In this document: positions 24,701 through 34,511 of the stretch, in pieces
Layout: the number at the start of each line of letters is the position of its first letter
How positions within the stretch are numbered: position 1 is the stretch's first letter
Source of the DNA: Trachythela sp. YZ-2020
Taxonomy: Eukaryota > Cnidaria > Anthozoa > Malacalcyonacea > Clavulariidae
Reading direction: 5' to 3'
Length of the DNA stretch: 64,000 nt
Assembly (NCBI GenBank): GCA_016169945.1
Contig: JADLSH010000236.1
Coordinates: 992,001-1,056,000 of the forward strand
The notes under the pieces: generated by a model
Seen by the model: the letters and a program-made list of their open reading frames with translations, nothing else
The model's database searches: none
Told to the model about the DNA's origin: nothing
Made by a program: the position numbers and the translations under genes

Positions 24701-27700
24701 CATCAATCTCAGAAATTCATCCTAAGATCACCACTGTTCTGAAGACCAGTGTGTTTCTGGTGTTTGATGTTCTTGCAGTTTCAGGAGATGTCTTATGGAA
24801 ATGGCCATTCACTGTAAGACAAGAAAGTCTATGTAATCTTGCCATCAGTAAAGACATAGCAGCAGTGATGAAAAAAGCCTCTGCAGATGACAAGACTTCA
24901 GCTAAGCAGAAGCCACAATCAATTCCTTTTGAAGAGAATAACCTCAACGAGTTTGTGCATGTTAATTGTGTTGTGAAGGAACATAAGCCATCTAGTACCA
25001 ATGAAGTCTTAAAATTTCTCGGAACTTTGTCTCAACTTCCATATCCTTGTGATGGCTTAGTTTTTACACCAAATACAGCTTACGTATTCGGGCCAGATCC
25101 TTTGTTGTTTAAATGGCAAAGTGCAGATTCTGTTCATTGTGATATTCTCTTACGAGAGCTGAAATTTGGCAAACGGAAATGCGCAGTTGACCTTGTTTCT
25201 GACTTTGGAGTGCATCCAAAACAAAATAGTAACAAGACAATTGAGAATTTTTCAAGTTCATTAAATGAAAGAGAAGTAATGGAGTGCCAATGGAATCAGT
25301 TAGAAAACGCTTGGGATCCGCTATTTGTACGCCAGGATAAATCTGTTCCGAATTCTGATGAAACAATTGACCATGTGGAGAAGATGTGTCAACAACCATA
25401 TACTGTGAAACACCTTATTGAAGATCTCACTGAAATTGAACGTTTTGATGAGCTCAAAGACACAACAAACACAACTGCATCATTAGATGTGAATCATCCA
25501 TCACTTGGTTATTCATTTGATGAATTGTATGCTAAGATAACAGAACTAGTCCAGCTTGGTTATGTTGAAAAGACAGTGGATTCTGCTACTAACCTGGAAA
25601 TCGTAAATTACTGTACTTTTGTTAGCGATCCGTTAGTGTCACTCTGCAGAGGATTGGTTTTACATCCTGATTCCAAATCCATTGTGACAAAGCCATTTAT
25701 TCGATTCTTTGAAGGTAATTATTCAATTTACCTGGATTTCATGTAATTTAGTGTTAGAGTCAATATTAAGAAACCCCATAACATAACACGTAATAGATTT
25801 GCTGGCCTTCACAAGGGAGAGCGCAATTCAAACAGTCAAAATCTTCCATTTCATGTCAAATCCTTTCTTTATTTAAAAGACACTAATTAAGGAATTACTA
25901 CAAAATAAATACTGGAACGAGAGCCCCTCTTGTTACCGTTCCAGTACTACATCTCTGAGATATACCTAATTGAATAATTGCTATACTTTTAGTCACGGTT
26001 AATTAGTCACGGATATCAATCAAATTAGGAGCAGAAAAGTGTACATCCTTATAACTATAACACAAACATTTCAGATTATTATACAGGGTGTCCCCAAAAA
26101 CGTATACTTGCATTTTGATGCAATATGGACCGAGATACAGATGTTTGAAGTTGTGGTACGTTTTTAAAATTAGTGAAAAAGCGAGAAAAAACGGCTTATT
26201 AAATTGATTTGAAAACAGTTGTCATTTTATCACGATTATTGTCAATTTCAATGAAGTTAACTTTAACTTCAGATTATTTCCTAGTAGATTTACTATTTTG
26301 TTAATCTTTTGTAACCCTTGGGAATAAAAATAGAATAATAAGACACATTTAGACAGCTTCATGATGTTGTGGCATGTGAAACTTTGGAAGAACTGATCCA
26401 AAATTCCTTTGATGACATGGTTTCCAGAGCAAGACGATCTATTCATGTTCAAGGACAAGCTTTTCCAGATGATCAAATCTTGATCTTTGGAACAAGAACG
26501 TTGTACATGCGTTAAAAGAGATATTTGATCGGGCCGTTTTATGCTCACTTTTGGCAATTTCAAAAATGCTTATTCAACTTCAAACATCTGTAGCTCAGTC
26601 AATATTGCATCAAAATTCAAATGTTATATACTTATATACCAAAATTTAAATTAGCACTTTTTAAATATAATGAAATTTATTTGAGTAAAATACCTGTTGT
26701 AGTTTCTTTTTGGGACAACCGGTATTAAAATCAAAATATATCCAACTTTATTATATAAAGTATAGTGCTTTATAGAGATTTCGAGCACTGATAAAACTGA
26801 TAATCTCATATGTGAGATTATTTATGATAATCTCACATGTGAAAATTATCACTTTTGAAGTTTATGAAAATGGATATTTTATTTTATTTTATTTTGTTTG
26901 AAAAGACTGTCCTTTATATAATAAACAGAAAAATACATGGATGCTTGGAAATACCAGATTTATTTCTCGTGTTGAACATGATATCACTGTCAACACCACC
27001 CTCTACAAATTCGTGTGTGAGTTTAAAAGGTGATCAACGCTCACCTAGTTTAAAAGGATATCATGTTCAACACTCGAAATAAATCTGGTATTTCCGCGAC
27101 CCATGTATTATTCTCTATATAATAATAGCGTTGCACAGGCTGCGGTCTTGAAATATATAGCTCTTGGGTATTGGTTAGGAGTATATTAAACTCTATCACG
27201 AGGGGCCTTCGCTCGATACGTTGGAACTCTCTCCCTACGACCGCGCCCTTTCAGATTTGATTCTGGTATCTTTTTGTAAATAATTTCAATGATTCTGTAA
27301 TAATGGTCAAATTAAATGTGACACTTGAAATTTGATATACGTAAAAAAAATTCTCTCATATTTGTAATGGAAAGGGCGAATTTACTATAAAAGTACCTCA
27401 AAAATTGAAAAGGCAGTTATTTTATTTGCACCGAAGATGTGGTGTCTAAGGTTCAATTTTTGCAGGTAGATTAAAGATTATAATGTTTACAAGCTTCTTT
27501 TTTATACGTAGATGTGGGAGAGCGTGATTCCAATGAAACTGTGGAAGCTACCATAAAATATGATGGATCATTGGGTATTGCATTCTTGTGGAACGGCGAA
27601 GTTATGGTGACAACCAGGCGAAGAATGGATTCAGAACAAGCGATATGGGCGAAACAATGCATCAAAGATCACTGTAATCTGGCAGAGTTTCAAGCTGGGT

Positions 27701-30700
27701 ACACATATTTGTTTGAGATTATCTACCAGAACAACACCGTGGTTGTAAACTATCTGTTTGAAGGCCTTGTCTTGCTTGCTATCACTGATGAAAGTGGTCA
27801 CGAGTTACCCTACGAAGAATTATTGCATTCTGCGAGAACCATCGGGATCTTCATGGTGACACCACGGATCACTGGTTCTTATTCAGAGATACTGTGGTAT
27901 TGTGGTGGAATCGACAACACCATGCAAGAACCAACAACTTCACAACATCTGCAATTTTTTTCAGGTGCACTGCCAGTAAACAAACGACAAGAAGGATGGG
28001 TTGTGAAGTTCAAGGAAGGTAGAAGACAGAAGATTGTTTATAGATGGTGGAAGGAAGTTTCGAAAATTGCCCATCTTGTCCACCCGCAAATTGTGTGGTT
28101 GCTGGTAAAGCATGATATATTTAGAGAAATTCTGAGAAATGTACCAAGTCACTTTCGTGTCGAGATTCACCGCATGATACGAGCAGTTGGGAGGAAATTC
28201 ATCGAAACAGTTACACATATCGAAGAACATCTAACTGTGTCAAGCTTGAAGTCGCAGGTTTCTCTAGAGGAAATGTACGGAGAGTGGTGCTGGTATTATT
28301 CCCTTCCTGAAAGTGATGAGTCAGAAGATTCGGAAGATGATACGAGTGAACGATCGTCATTGCGTAAGCAAACGGAACAGATGTGCTTAGATGAAGACAA
28401 AGCTGTGACAAGCGGTAGGACAACCAGCAAAGACGAGGAAGAACGCGTTCAAAAGAGTGGTGTGGTTATAACCAGTAAAGGAAAGGATTTTGCCAAACTT
28501 GCACATAAATTTAAACCATATTGGGAGGTGGCTAAAAAATCAAAGTCCTATTATGAAACTGAAAAAGAAGTTTCACCAGTTTATAAACGGGAGAATATGG
28601 TTAACTATCTTCGTTTACCAGTTCTAGATTACATCTGTCCAACGTCTCCTGTATTAGACGGTTATGAACCAAGTGACAACTTCAAGCAAACACGGTGCAA
28701 GGGATGGAAATCTTTACCAATTAATGAGATCCAATTTATTCAGGAAGTTCTTCAAAAGAATCACTCTAACCCTCCACTTTTACAATTGCCCGTTGAGGTG
28801 ATTGTTTTGCTGCTAGAGTTCCTTGATGGCAACAGTCTGGCAATCATGACCCAAGTGTGTGTGCAGTTACGACACATTGTGCAGTCTTCGCAAGTGTTAA
28901 GAAAGAAAATGACCGTAGCAAAGGAAGAACATGTGCAAATAGAGAGGGAGTTGCGCAGTTACTGTTCTAGCTATTCTCCACGATATTCGTGGAGCGGATA
29001 TGGTTCTTATTGAAAGCATATAGACACTCAGTCTCAGGTGTTACAACATAACTTAAGCCCTGGTCAAATGGACGAGAGTTGATGTGAGTAAGCAAGCAGG
29101 AGTTTGTATGAGAGTTTCAATTCCCATGCCCCGGTCAAACATGAACAAGAGTTGCATGAGAGTGGACTGGAATAATATGCACGTAAAAAAACTCTCATCA
29201 AAATTTGAACAAGCTCAAAATTGATGAGAGTTGATGACAGTTAGCTTTCAAGCGTGAACGAGAGTTGCAACTCTCATTGACTCTCATCAACTCTCATCAA
29301 CTCTCATTGACTCTCATCAACTATCATCAACTCTCATCAACTCTCATTGACTCTCATCAACTCTCATCAACTCTCATCAACTCTCATTGACTCTCATCAA
29401 CTCTCATCGACTCTCATCGACTCTCATCAACTATCATCAACTCTCATCAACTCTCATTGACTCTCATCAACTCTCATCAACTCTCATCAACTATCATCAA
29501 CTCTCATCAACTCTCATCATCGACTCTCATCAACTATCATCAACTCTCATCAACTCTCATCAACTCTCATCAACTCTCATCGACTCTCATCGACTCTCAT
29601 CGACTCTCATCAACTCTCATCAACTATCATCAACTCTCATCAACTCTCATCAACTCTCATCAACTCTCATCAACTCTCATCGACTCTCATCAACTATCAT
29701 CAACTCTCATCAACTCTCATTGACTCTCATCAACTCTCATCAACTCTCATCAACTCTCATCAACTCTCACTAACTCTCACTAACTCTCATCAACTCTCAT
29801 CAACTCTCATTGACTCTCATCAACTCTCACTAACTCTCATCAACTCTCATTGACTCTCATCAACTCTCATCAACTCTCATTGACTCTCACCAACTCTCAT
29901 CAAACCTTGACTGGGGCTTTATTACTAGATTCTCTATCATCCTCTCCCCTCCTTCCTACCACTTACAGCTATGATAAATTCAGATACAGTTAGTCATGTA
30001 AGTCTTGTCTTGAATTAGAACAACTCTCATAGATACTGTTCTGTCAAATACTAGAATAATTTCTGCATGTATAATTGTAAATTCTCATGCTATAGTAAGG
30101 TAATATTAATTGAATGCTATATATTTTACTCACAAGTAATTTGGTACACCATCTCTGATAGCATAGCATATTCAAACTACAGCATATGTATATGAAGTAA
30201 TTGTGAAGCTAGTTGTTTCAATGTTTACAAAAGCAAAGCTAACGCGCATGAACAGATCATTATTTGCAGCTAAGCAACGGATTTGGCCAATACCCATGCT
30301 CAGACCATTATTTGCACCAGTTCTTTGCAGCTGATGTGTTATTTGCACCAAAGTTGAGAAAATAGAAATGTGAATGATAACACATTTCATTATTAAGATT
30401 CTAGATCACCCTGTTAAAATGGCCAAATTTGTATGGCCCATTCTTGACTGTATTATACCATGGGGAAATTAACCAAAAAATCATCATAAAATGTCAAATC
30501 CTGTACATATACTCCACCCTCTTACCTCCAGACCTTCTAACTCTTACCCATACATTGTGACACACACATTTGGCATCTATCTTACTTTTCCTCACACAAT
30601 TTTATCAAAACAATTCTCTATGATTTTCCTTAGATGTTTCTTTCAATTAAATACTATAAGAGGACATATTTCTAGACCATTTGCTTTTGCATTGACCAAA

Positions 30701-32538
30701 AGGACAGAGGATGAAGATCAGTGCCAAAATTTTAATATATTTTTGATCACAATATTTATTTTTGTCAATGAATTTTATGATTGAAGTCTGACAATTGGAT
30801 TTCAAACATCACTAGTGCTTACAAATTGTATTTCTGTGGTGCATGCATGGATGGACAATATGCATATTTCACATAAGATGTGCATGTTCCTCATATTCTC
30901 ACTCATTTTTAATTCACGTTGGAAGGTCTGCTTACCCCCAGCAAACCAGTTTTGCTTGACAGAGTCACAGAGGTTTCATTTCTAGAAATTCTAGGCATGG
31001 TATTAAACTATCGGTGAATATGGGAATTGGTGCATTAGCAGACTTTAGCAGGAAATTTGCACAGGTGCCACCTTCTTACCCAAATTGAGATGATTTTATA
31101 TTGAAACTACACTGGAATTGAAGAATTAATTGAAATGGTATATAATGGAATTATGGAGAAGAAAAATAAGTATGCATTAGCAGATTAATTTAGTTGTTTT
31201 CCTAATTTCATTTTCAGTCTACAAATTAAGACTGTTTTCCAAATCTATAATTGCTTAACTTGCATGGACCAACCTATTTGAGTCACATAAGTAACAGATC
31301 ATGTGACCTACTAGTTGAGCTACTAGTACAAGTTGCCTACCAGTTGCATTGACACAGCAAGAAAGTTGAACTACTTTTCAACTTTTATGTGTATGAGTGT
31401 ATCTGCAGGCACTATAAAAACAGACTGAAAACTGACACACTAAGGCCCCAGTTACACAATACCGGATTACTTTGCATATCGGATTATCTTCTCCAATCCG
31501 ATACAAAATCCATCCTGTTTGGTTACATGATACCGGATTAGTTAAAACCCAGGTTACTCCGCTGCCAAAATTTGCACAGAATAAGCCGACAAACACGTTG
31601 TTTTCAACATGGTGGACAACAAGATGGAATACAGCGGATTCGCCCAGTTACTCGGCACCCAGAATGTGCCGGATTGATTTTTATATCACTTCCAGAGCAG
31701 AATGATTTTTGGAGGTGGCACGTACCGGATTACCATGGTGCCGTGTAACCAACACACACATCTGATATGGAAAATGAACCGCTCCGATAGTAATCTGGTA
31801 TCGTGTAACTGAGGCCTAAGATGCCACTGTGCATGTTCAAACAAGAAATTAACTCATTTCACACAGGCAAAGTAAACATAACCACAAACAGCCTCAGGTG
31901 AGTTTCTTGGAATGCTGGTCTCATATGAAGTTAGTGTCAACAGATACCCAAACTGGACGGATTTTATGGTAATGCTACGAGTGTCACTGCATAAGTGCAT
32001 ATTTTAAGCTTTTAAATTTGAATACTGAACCCTTGTCAAAATTCTATATTTCTATTTAATATTTTTATACTGTTTGACACCTGTTTCAAATTAATATTAC
32101 GTACCATATTTAATAACTCTATTGAAAGTAAAAGGTAATACAAATAAGAAAGTTATAACACAAGTATAAAATACAACAATTCTTACCAAGCGCCTCTGAA
32201 TAGCTATCAGCACCAAACAATGCAATTACATTGTATGCTTCGGGGCAATACGGTGAAATAGCCAAAGCTTCCTTCGCTCCTTTCACAGGATCTTTCGCCA
32301 CATAACACTTTCTTGCTTTCTCTTCGGCCTTGTATATTCTTTTGCTTCCATAAACGTTGGGCATGGCAAGCATTTCACACGACACTGGACTGCCCATGTC
32401 GAAAAGGCTTTGAGTATGCGACTGAAACTCGGGGTCTTGTGCGATGTCAGCTTGACCAAAACGCTCAAATTTCAGAGGATACATTGGATTATTGATAGTC
32501 ATAATATTTCCGCCAAAAAGTTTGGCAAGTTCCTCCAT
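18800..32538 (-). CDS. TPR-ankyrin-MYND zinc finger protein, 625 aa, four exons
   Basis: The exons are 32187..32538, 21444..21654, 19831..20582 and 18800..19362. All junctions are GT..AG with matching phase (1, 2, 1), and the 1878 coding bases end at TGA. The N-terminal half has TPR-like helices: residues ~81-133 contain [15 protein letters not shown] and, across junction 1, [16 protein letters not shown] second unit near 158-186 reads [21 protein letters not shown] long helical middle leads to ankyrin-like repeats at about 385-475 ([29 protein letters not shown]). A canonical MYND zinc finger (CSVC..CSGC..YCSQKC..H..C) closes the protein at 586-624. MYND fingers bind proline-rich partner proteins and TPR/ankyrin repeats are scaffolds, so this is probably a protein-interaction adaptor. 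I recognise no named orthologue. The first intron (21655..32186) contains the RNA-ligase gene on the other strand. Confidence 0.85.
20596..21075. repeat. About 150-bp tandem repeat, three copies, in MYND-gene intron 2
   Basis: The block with 'aaattgtaccaagaagacat', 'ggacagagtatagtaaaatg' and 'acaattttgtctaaaataga' recurs three times with few changes, ending 'gtccgactatgtg'. It abuts exon 3 of the MYND gene, whose acceptor lies at 20583. Confidence 0.9.
21952..22328. mobile_element. Non-autonomous element with cagggcc TIRs
   Basis: The left end 'cagggccttttttaagaaat' and the inverted right end ('gttaaaaaaggccctg') match, and both sides are flanked by a direct repeat ctaaaa. The interior has G-rich runs (ggggggcc, ggggggcttttgcccc) and no transposase. 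CAGGG ends suggest a hAT or similar DNA transposon derivative. Confidence 0.65.
22329..23751. other. Non-coding stretch upstream of the RNA-ligase gene
   Basis: AT-rich with no recognisable gene. It includes a duplicated block of about 75 bp at 23305-23458 ('ggggacagggcacagggg', 'ctgcaaaagactgtggaaac', 'gcgtgtgatatgtagcctga'). The promoter of the plus-strand gene starting at 23752 should lie at its right end, but no clear TATA or initiator element could be singled out. Confidence 0.55.
23752..25714 (+). CDS. Exon 1: P-loop kinase-like and guanylyltransferase domains, start of ligase domain
   Basis: The P-loop is GPSGSGKT (residues 19-26), followed by an adenylate-kinase-like [10 protein letters not shown] (41-50), a strand ILILD ending at D91 and a lid-like basic stretch WIRRGEDRD (130-138). 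The guanylyltransferase motifs are: I, AKTDGVR with nucleotidyl lysine K269; III, VLDGE (D310, E312); IIIa, FLVFDVLA (335-342); IV, DGLVFTP (434-440); V, LLFKWQ (K454); VI, W521..VRQDKSVPN with R527, D529 and K530. DGLVFTP in motif IV and RxDK in motif VI are specific to capping enzymes as opposed to DNA ligases. The exon ends with [18 protein letters not shown] and RFFE, the element that precedes motif I in the Rnl1 family. Confidence 0.88.
23752..29013 (+). CDS. Kinase-like / mRNA-capping guanylyltransferase / T4 Rnl1-type RNA ligase / F-box fusion, 1154 aa
   Basis: The model is two exons, 23752..25714 and 27512..29013. The donor GAAG|gtaatt and acceptor tatacgtag|AT restore GAT and keep the frame, giving a 3465-base CDS. 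The start ATG has a strong context (aaaATGG). Domains in order are: adenylate-kinase-like P-loop (residues 1-~180), capping-type guanylyltransferase with OB-like motif VI (~250-540), Rnl1-type ligase (~590-900), an acidic linker (~922-945) and an F-box (~1077-1125). Every catalytic motif of the guanylyltransferase is present, and most of those of the ligase. Biochemically this combines 5'-end phosphoryl transfer, NMP transfer through two lysine adducts (K269, K670) and strand sealing. RNA repair, RNA recapping or splicing, or an antiviral role are all possible; function is inference. No triphosphatase, cap methyltransferase or 2',3'-phosphodiesterase domain is present. The gene lies wholly inside intron 1 of the opposite-strand MYND gene. 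Confidence 0.88.
26083..26740 (+). mobile_element. Degraded mariner/Tc1-like element inside the RNA-ligase intron
   Basis: The left end reads acagggtgtccccaaaaacg, a typical mariner-type terminus. A sequence related to its inner part returns inverted near 26575-26625 (acttcaaacatctgtagctc, ttgcatcaaaatt), and 'ttttgggacaacc' ends the copy. In between, a plus-strand open frame from about 26346 ([20 protein letters not shown], then [11 protein letters not shown]) resembles the C-terminal part of a mariner transposase. Most of the transposase is missing. Confidence 0.55.
27512..29013 (+). CDS. Exon 2: Rnl1-type RNA ligase catalytic motifs, acidic linker and F-box
   Basis: Ligase motif I is IKYDGSLG with lysine K670; motif III is YLFEIIY (F722, E723); motif IV is EGWVVKF (E815); motif V is RQKIVYRWW (K828). 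Motif V in T4 Rnl1-like enzymes usually reads K-x-K before an aromatic pair; here the second lysine is V830. A helical region follows (residues ~830-920), then an acidic serine-rich stretch ([11 protein letters not shown]). The C-terminus holds an F-box-like segment ([18 protein letters not shown], then VCVQLRHIV) and a short Ser/Tyr-rich tail. Confidence 0.85.
29055..29919. mobile_element. TIR element expanded by a 10-bp array (ctctcatcaa)n
   Basis: The ends aagccctggtcaaatgga and aaccttgactggggctt are imperfect inverted repeats. From 29271 to about 29903 there are some 63 decamers of ctctcatcaa with variants ctctcattga, ctctcatcga, ctatcatcaa and ctctcactaa. The inverse decamer (tgatgagagt) occurs in the left flank (29080-29262), so the region can fold on itself. 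The open frames across it are repeat artefacts. It begins about 40 bases after the RNA-ligase stop codon and may affect its 3' end. Confidence 0.75.
29920..31440. other. Non-coding intron DNA of the MYND gene
   Basis: AT-rich, with no recognisable ORF, RNA or well-defined element. Confidence 0.6.
31444..31816. mobile_element. MITE with 27-bp TIRs and TAA target duplication
   Basis: The left end is ggccccagttacacaatacc. The right end, inverted, is ggcctcagttacacgatacc. The match extends to about 27 bases with three mismatches. TAA flanks both sides exactly, and a 3-bp TWA duplication is typical of PIF/Harbinger elements. The interior repeats 'accggatta' and has no transposase. Confidence 0.8.
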
Positions 32539-32544
32539 ATTTAA

Positions 32545-32800
32545 GACGAAAAGAGACGAAATAAACCTTGTTATTGACCGTCACAACTTAATTCCAAAAT
32601 GTCACCCTCGTGGTTGCATTTTAGTAATTTTACGATTTTACCAAGTTGCAAGGGTGTCGCATTTCGCGCATGGCGGGAAACGCGCACCCAATCAGGGCAG
32701 GAATGGGATATTAAGCCAACACACCGGAAGCGATAAGAAAACACGGAGCTACGAAGGGGGAAGTTTCAAAGAAGATAAATTTTTCGCGCGGCATAAATTT
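32545..32800 (-). promoter_or_regulatory. Likely promoter of the TPR-ankyrin-MYND gene
   Basis: Just upstream of the start codon at 32538, the sequence becomes CpG-rich (cgcgcatggcgggaaacgcg). It contains a CCAAT motif (acccaatcaggg, about 32687) and an ETS-type core (accggaagcg, about 32723). This combination is common in TATA-less housekeeping promoters. The transcription start cannot be placed from sequence alone. Confidence 0.35.
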
Positions 32801-33539
32801 TTGGTCTTCGCGCTTTTTGTGGTTCGATTGAAGCATCATTCAGAAAGCATTATAAAAGGCTGAACAAAGATTGCGCAATCAGAAAGCGCGGGGTCGCTCA
32901 ATAGCGAACGGCGCCGGCGAGATACGCCAACATTATATATCATTTCTAAAAGAACGATACAAGAATACTTTACAATAACAATAACAATAACCTGAAACAA
33001 CAAGATGAACAAAGACATATAGTTCTCCTGCAGTAAAATATTTAAACATATTACATACGGAATATAGAGAGCCCGGACGCGCGTACCTGGATGACTCTGA
33101 CATCAAGACATGCAACCAATCTCGTACCTCCGAGCCTGTAACACTGATCTGAACATATAGTACCATATTTTCAGATCAGTGGCCTGTAATTACACGACGA
33201 CAAGAAGAAAATTCAGTTCTTGCGCTAATCCTAGAAGGACATTAAAATACAATACTTAACAACGATTGCTAAAAACATATTACAACTGATACAAAACTTG
33301 GTTGACAAATCAAAGTCAAAATATAAAGTAAACGAAAACAATAAATTGTTTGATAAATAAGTAAATAAATGTTAACAATAAATAATTCTATAGAAATACG
33401 TCCAAGGCCAAAGTATCTATAATCGTTTCAGATGTAGTGGCATTTTAAAATGTGGAATGGCCTGGGTTGGGTAAGCCTAGGTCGATTGCAGTGGATGTTT
33501 CTTGTCTGAAAAAGGCATAATATTCGCAGACTTCAGCAG

Positions 33540-33735
33540 TACAGAATCTGAATTTTGCTGTTCGAATAATAACGAATTCAAGAAAATTCGACCATATTAT
33601 TCCAGTAATGATAGAGCTGTACTGGTTCCCGTCAAACTTCAACTGCTCTACCGTGACGCAGTGACGCTATTAATCTAACATACAAATGTCTCAATGGAAC
33701 AGCACCACTGATCTGAGACCGAAGCAATTCCACTG
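33540..33735 (+). pseudogene. Fossil of a LINE reverse transcriptase C-terminus
   Basis: The plus strand reads KFDHIIPVMIELYWFP, corresponding to the 'I(T)PVL..LHWLPV' segment that follows the RT domain in LINE ORF2 proteins. It then shifts frame into a remnant of the 'TYKCLNG.AP' segment (acatacaaatgtctcaatgg). Stops and frameshifts show that it is dead. No neighbouring RT domain is preserved. Confidence 0.5.
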
Positions 33736-34329
33736 GCACCGGCAGGATGTTTATTAAGGGGGCAAAATACGTTACGTCTACTATTAGATCAGTGGTAACG
33801 ACGAATTCGTATAGGAGAGTTTGGGGGCATTCACCCCGGGAAATTTTTTGAATTGTTGGTCTCTAAAACGGCATTTTCAGATTCCCAAATTGTGAAGGCA
33901 GTTTGGAGCAAAATATTTTAACGGTATTTTGAGGAGTGTAAACCGCAAATATTCTTACTAATGTTCATTTATATAAGAAATATTTCGGTTCATATCTTTT
34001 CTGCGAATTCTAGTTTTCTGGAGCGAACTCGCAAACGAATTACGTCCGCATTGACTGCATGTATTTTGCACAACATTTCAGTTATGCATGTGGAGGTTTT
34101 TTAAGAGATCATTTTCTTTCAAGTATCCTATTTTAGTTATCACTAACAAAATATAACGACTTTATCACCTAAATTTTACCTGAAAAGTGTCAAAGTTTTA
34201 CCTGAAATTTTTTACCTTTTAGAGCTGGGGAGTGGTTTTATACCCCCACACTCTCCGTCTCCCTACCTAATGACATTAGTGAGGGACGTTTTCGTGCCGT
34301 TTCCTGTCGTATAAACAACTAAACAAAGC

Positions 34330-34511
34330 GGCGGTTGACTGTTGTGTAAAACTACCTGAAAAATGCAACGAGAACTTCGACGTTTCGAGCGAAGGCCCTT
34401 CGTCTGGAAGTTTATGGTAGGAACTACTAACTTCCAGACGAAGGGCCTTCGCTCGAAACGTCAAAGTTCTCGTTGCATTTTGCAGGTAGTTTTACACAAC
34501 AGTCAACCGCC
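34330..34511. mobile_element. Near-perfect 85-bp-arm hairpin with hammerhead-like arms
   Basis: The arms run 34330-34415 and 34427-34511 around a short loop near 'tatggtaggaacta'. Each arm contains cttccagacgaagggcc, gctcgaaacgtc and agttctcgttgc. In that order this resembles the terminal hammerhead-like motif of Penelope-like elements (C-GACGA, a stem, GAAAC), although U4 of the core is replaced by A. A second hairpin of the same family lies at 39642-39767, and a diverged piece near 27205. Confidence 0.7.

Noticed and set aside
29387..29773. ORF of [10 protein letters not shown] repeats
   Set aside because: Decamer repeat read through; open in more than one frame on the same strand.
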